Below, one piece after another: positions 60,242 through 64,000 of a DNA stretch of 64,000 nt. Position 1 is the stretch's first letter, and each line of letters opens with the position of its first letter. The stretch comes from an uncultured Pelagibacteraceae bacterium (lineage in GTDB: Bacteria; Pseudomonadota; Alphaproteobacteria; Pelagibacterales; Pelagibacteraceae). Position numbers and translations under genes: made by a program. The notes below the pieces were generated by a model. It had not been told where the DNA came from, ran no database searches, and was given only the letters and a program-made list of their open reading frames with translations. The stretch spans positions 186,001 through 250,000 of the forward strand of contig CACHOJ010000001.1 in NCBI GenBank assembly GCA_902581405.1. Direction: 5' to 3'.

Positions 60242-61243
60242 ATGGATGTAAAATTAGATAAATGGTTTAGACCAAAAATTGACAAAGAAGTTTTAAAAGA
60301 ACTCACAAAAAAATCTGATCTTAAAGGTTTAGTTCACGTTAGTGTTTATTTTAGCTTTTTATTAATGACTGGATTACTAGCATACTATACTTGGGGAACA
60401 TGGTGGTCAGTATTTTGGTTTTATATTTATGGAAACATTTTTTGCTTTTGTAATCCAATTTGGCATGAAACAGGACATAAGACGGCTTTTCAAACTAAAT
60501 TTTTAAATGAATTTTTTTACTATATTGCATGCTTTATGGCTTATTTTGAGCCAACAAGATGGAGATACACACACTTTGTTCATCATGGGAATACATATTC
60601 GACAAAAAATCCATATGATCATGAAATTGAGTATGACAATAATTTAAAAGACACACCAAAAAAATTATTAATGAACATAATTCCATTTGGCGAACTATTA
60701 TTTTTTAAAAAAAGTATAGCCTATGAAGTTATCAAACATGCTTTAGGAATTAAAACCAAAGTTATGATTGATAGTATACCAGAGAACGCAAGACCAAGAG
60801 CAATTTTGATTTCAAGAATTTACGTTATAATTTGGATATCTATAATTACATGGTCTGGATATATTTCATCTTGGTTACCGGCATTATATCTTTTATTACC
60901 ACACTATTATGGAAAAGGTTTACATAAATTTGTTGCATTTACTCAACATGCTGGCTTGGCAAGGGATGTAAAGGATCATAGATTATCAGCCAGGGATATG
61001 AAATTAAATCCAATTTTAAGTTTTCTATATTGGAAAATGGAGTATCATTGTGTACATCACATGTTTCCAACTGTTCCAGCATATAACTTAGAAAAATTGC
61101 ATTTCCATTTACAAGATCAATTACCAGAAATTAAAAATGGATTATTTGAAACTTATAAAGAAATAATACCTGCTCTTATGAAACAAAAAGAAGAGCCAAA
61201 CTATCATTTAAACATATCACTACCAGATCAACAAACTCTTTAA
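60242..61243 (+). CDS. Membrane fatty acid desaturase / hydroxylase family
   Basis: Three His boxes: HETGHK, HFVHHGN, HCVHHMFP. Confidence 0.9.
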   Translation: MDVKLDKWFRPKIDKEVLKELTKKSDLKGLVHVSVYFSFLLMTGLLAYYTWGTWWSVFWFYIYGNIFCFCNPIWHETGHKTAFQTKFLNEFFYYIACFMAYFEPTRWRYTHFVHHGNTYSTKNPYDHEIEYDNNLKDTPKKLLMNIIPFGELLFFKKSIAYEVIKHALGIKTKVMIDSIPENARPRAILISRIYVIIWISIITWSGYISSWLPALYLLLPHYYGKGLHKFVAFTQHAGLARDVKDHRLSARDMKLNPILSFLYWKMEYHCVHHMFPTVPAYNLEKLHFHLQDQLPEIKNGLFETYKEIIPALMKQKEEPNYHLNISLPDQQTL

Positions 61244-61440
61244 TGTACAAAAATTATAAAATTTGGTTATTTTTTGGTGCTGCTTTAATTTTTTTATACT
61301 TAAGCGTAGGAAAATATGAAGAGTTTAGCATTAAAAAATCTATTTCTGCCTGTGTTCTTGCAAAAAGTAAAATTAAAAAAGACTTAAGTCCTCAAGAAGC
61401 AAGAAAGGTATGCGAGCTTGAAATTAAGCAAAATAAATGA
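61243..61440 (+). CDS. Small hypothetical protein, N-terminal TM
   Basis: 65 aa, ATG overlaps upstream TAA region; ATGA overlap with next gene. Confidence 0.6.
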   Translation: MYKNYKIWLFFGAALIFLYLSVGKYEEFSIKKSISACVLAKSKIKKDLSPQEARKVCELEIKQNK

Positions 61441-62225
61441 AATTTTTTTTTTATTTGATTTTATTTATTTTTTTTATTTTTAATAATTCATTTTCAAAAA
61501 ATACAAAACTAAGAATACAAGATATTTATTCAGATCAAATAACATGGAAACATATTGATTTTAGTCTTCCAGTAGGTGACTGGATATATTATGATAAATC
61601 TCCATGGGTTATTCACCATTTTCATGGTTCATGTGCATCATTTTTAAATATAGTTAATAAAGTTGCCGTCGGCCATTACGAAATTTGTTATGTAGAAAGT
61701 GGAGGAAAATTACGACAAATTCTGGGAGCACTTTTTCAAGCAGAATTAAAAAATGGTAAATACGATAGTTGTCTATTGAGACCAGAATATTTTTATGCAA
61801 AATTTTTAATTATTGGTGCTAGCTCAAATTGTTTCCTAACTAGGCACAGAGACCCTTTTAAAGAATTGAATTTTCCAGATGATCCAGAGGACAAATATCA
61901 AGCAAGATTAAAAAGGTATTTAAAAGATAAATCTATTTATCTTCCAAAGATAAGTTTGAATTATAATAGTATTTACTATTCAAACAAAAATGATAAAGCA
62001 ATTTTTGTAAATTATACTGTAGATCCAGAATTTATTGGTGCTCCAAAAACATTGTTTCAAGGTGAAAATACTAGCGAGTATCACAGGGATAATATTGATA
62101 ATTATCCAATTAAAAAAAAATTTTTTAAGTTATGGACAAAAAAAATGGCACAAAAACATAGCTATCTTGAAAATCAACTAAAGGCATCAAATAAATTTAA
62201 ATTAAATTTTTCAGATTTAGATTAA
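61437..62225 (+). CDS. Hypothetical exported protein
   Basis: 262 aa with signal peptide MKFFFYLILFIFFIFNNSFSK; no family recognised. Confidence 0.65.
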   Translation: MKFFFYLILFIFFIFNNSFSKNTKLRIQDIYSDQITWKHIDFSLPVGDWIYYDKSPWVIHHFHGSCASFLNIVNKVAVGHYEICYVESGGKLRQILGALFQAELKNGKYDSCLLRPEYFYAKFLIIGASSNCFLTRHRDPFKELNFPDDPEDKYQARLKRYLKDKSIYLPKISLNYNSIYYSNKNDKAIFVNYTVDPEFIGAPKTLFQGENTSEYHRDNIDNYPIKKKFFKLWTKKMAQKHSYLENQLKASNKFKLNFSDLD

Positions 62226-62234
62226 ATATAAAAT

Positions 62235-63164
62235 ATGAGAATTTTTATTTATTCAATCGTATTTAGCATGCTTTTGAACAGTTATTCTCTCTCAGATACA
62301 AGATTAGAGAAAGATTTAAAAAAACTCTCAAAATATAATTTTTTTGTTGGTAATGAAGGCAATCGTTACGACTTAGATCATAACATTGATAAAGATAAAA
62401 CAATAATATTAATTTATAGTCATGGCAGCGGAGGTTCAGAAAAAAAATTACAAAAATGTAATAAATCTTGGTGGCAGATACCACCAATAGTTTATCAGTT
62501 AGATGGTGTAAAAATTAAAGATTTCACAATCAAAACTTATCAACTATGCAAGGGTGCAAGAGGATTCTCACAAAAAGACGGAGACTTATTTTGGGACACT
62601 TATGATAAAAACAATCAAGATGTCAATAGTGTTCTAGATCTTAAGGACGAAAATGGCATATTATTAATTCAGAAATGGGAGGGACCAATACAAGAAAAAG
62701 TTATAAAATTAAAAATTGATGAGTTTAAACAGAGAGGTTTTAATAATATTGTTCTTTCAGGTCATTCAGCTGGTGGGTGGGACTCACTAGTTTTAAAATC
62801 AAATTTTCCATCAGAAATTGATGGTGTAATAGCATTCCATCCTGCAAGATCTGGAAAATTTGCTGGTACAAAAAAACCACACAAAGGTTGGATAAATTGG
62901 AGAAATTATAAAATATCAATGATTAAAGTAGATAAATTGGAAAATGTTTTAGTTTTTAGTCATGAAAAAGATAAATATGAAAATCCTAAAACATCTAAAT
63001 TTTTATCTGATTCAAAAAATGTTAGATTTGTTGATGTAAGCGACACTAATTGTAAAAAAAAATTAAAAACTGGTGGATGGCATGGAATAACTCTTACCAA
63101 GTGTTTTGCAGATAAAGATCCAAAAAGAAAAGAAATAATTAAATATTTAGAAAAACTGTTTTAA
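62235..63164 (+). CDS. Exported alpha/beta-hydrolase-like protein
   Basis: Signal peptide; IILIYSHGSGGSEKK, NIVLSGHSAGGWDSL nucleophile elbow. Confidence 0.75.
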   Translation: MRIFIYSIVFSMLLNSYSLSDTRLEKDLKKLSKYNFFVGNEGNRYDLDHNIDKDKTIILIYSHGSGGSEKKLQKCNKSWWQIPPIVYQLDGVKIKDFTIKTYQLCKGARGFSQKDGDLFWDTYDKNNQDVNSVLDLKDENGILLIQKWEGPIQEKVIKLKIDEFKQRGFNNIVLSGHSAGGWDSLVLKSNFPSEIDGVIAFHPARSGKFAGTKKPHKGWINWRNYKISMIKVDKLENVLVFSHEKDKYENPKTSKFLSDSKNVRFVDVSDTNCKKKLKTGGWHGITLTKCFADKDPKRKEIIKYLEKLF

Positions 63165-64000
63165 AGAAGGCTTGGTAGCCAAGTAGAAAATACAGGAAAT
63201 AATATCATCAATATTCCATAAATTATTCCAACTATTGTAAATAATGGAACTTCTTTAAATGCATTAGCTGGATTTTCTTTTATTACCCCAGCAGCTGTAT
63301 ATATGCCTACGCAAACAGGTGGAGTTATCATTCCAATTCCAGCAAAAGCTACAAAAACAACATATAAGTGGAGCAAACTTTGATCAAAAGATAATGTTAA
63401 TGCTGCAAATATTGGGACAGTTAAATAAAATACTGGAACTATTTCTATAAATGTTCCTAAAATTAAACATATTGTTCCTAACATTATCCAAAATAAATTT
63501 ACACTCACACCCATATCTGTGAAGTAAGTTATAATTTTCTGAGGTGCTTGTGTGTAGGTAAGCACAACACTTAAAAAAGTAGCTGTTGCAATTATTGAAA
63601 ATATAACAGCAGTAATTATTGCAGTATCTTTTAAACAACTTAATAAAGATGAAAAAGTTAATTCTCTATAAATTAAAAATCCTATTGCAACTGCATAAAC
63701 TCCTGCAATAGCTGCAGACTCTGATGGAGTTAAAAAACCTGCATATATTCCACCCAATATTATAACTGGGGTTATCAATGCTGGAAGAGCTGCAATGAAA
63801 GAACTTAATCTTTCTTTGAATGTAGCTTTTTTGTCTGCTCTTATATGTCTGCACTTAAATAAAACTAAAAGAACCATTAAAATTAGAAGAATAATTCCCG
63901 GTATAACTCCTGCAGCAAATGTTTTTGAGACAGGAACGTATGTAAGTGCACTAAACAAAATAGCTGCATTTGACGGAGGTATTAGAGCTTCAAGAAGTGC
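63161..64000 (-). CDS. TRAP transporter large permease (DctM), 5' part outside window
   Basis: Frame stays open upstream of 63958 to the window edge (…ALLEALIPPSNAAILFSALTYVPVSKT); GMITPPVCVGIYTAAGV motif. Confidence 0.88.
   Translation of the reverse strand, partial: ALLEALIPPSNAAILFSALTYVPVSKTFAAGVIPGIILLILMVLLVLFKCRHIRADKKATFKERLSSFIAALPALITPVIILGGIYAGFLTPSESAAIAGVYAVAIGFLIYRELTFSSLLSCLKDTAIITAVIFSIIATATFLSVVLTYTQAPQKIITYFTDMGVSVNLFWIMLGTICLILGTFIEIVPVFYLTVPIFAALTLSFDQSLLHLYVVFVAFAGIGMITPPVCVGIYTAAGVIKENPANAFKEVPLFTIVGIIYGILMILFPVFSTWLPSLL

Noticed and set aside
1-64000. CRISPR arrays, tRNA/rRNA, transposases, prophage, toxin-antitoxin or defence systems
   Set aside because: Looked for characteristic repeats and motifs; none recognised by eye (a tRNAscan/Infernal run was not possible).

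Overview
The window is AT-rich, gene-dense and syntenically compact. Protein content and codon usage (Arg almost all AGA) indicate a SAR11/Pelagibacter-type alphaproteobacterial genome; this taxonomic call is an inference. No rRNA, tRNA, CRISPR, transposase or phage genes were recognised. Main content: (1) partial SQR/FCSD-like flavoprotein and 1-Cys peroxiredoxin; (2) MalFGK/Ugp-type ABC importer locus with a HAD phosphatase, MetE-C-like Zn methyltransferase, bicupin and two tandem-domain SnoaL-like proteins (5.2-14.4 kb), substrate unknown; (3) a dispersed organosulfonate network: HpsN-like dehydrogenase, phosphotransacetylase, Ldh_2-family dehydrogenase, aldehyde dehydrogenase, TRAP transporter, TauABC-like transporter, taurine:pyruvate-type aminotransferase, alanine dehydrogenase, AprMBA, TauE/SafE exporter, SuyAB and Xsc; (4) housekeeping block (TesA, ABC/FtsX, TPP riboswitch with SSS transporter, RseP, HU, AmtB, Bcp, MnmA, PabABC, HIT). 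Most interesting: a repeated AACCCA-WWW-TRGACA motif, found at four intergenic sites in front of a tandem winged-HTH regulator and the TRAP/ALDH and Tau/aminotransferase divergent promoters (candidate undescribed sulfonate regulon); dctM/dctQ with foreign Arg codon usage beside a native-looking dctP; a TauC with a ~400-aa N-terminal extension; and several small ORFs missed by the ORF track.
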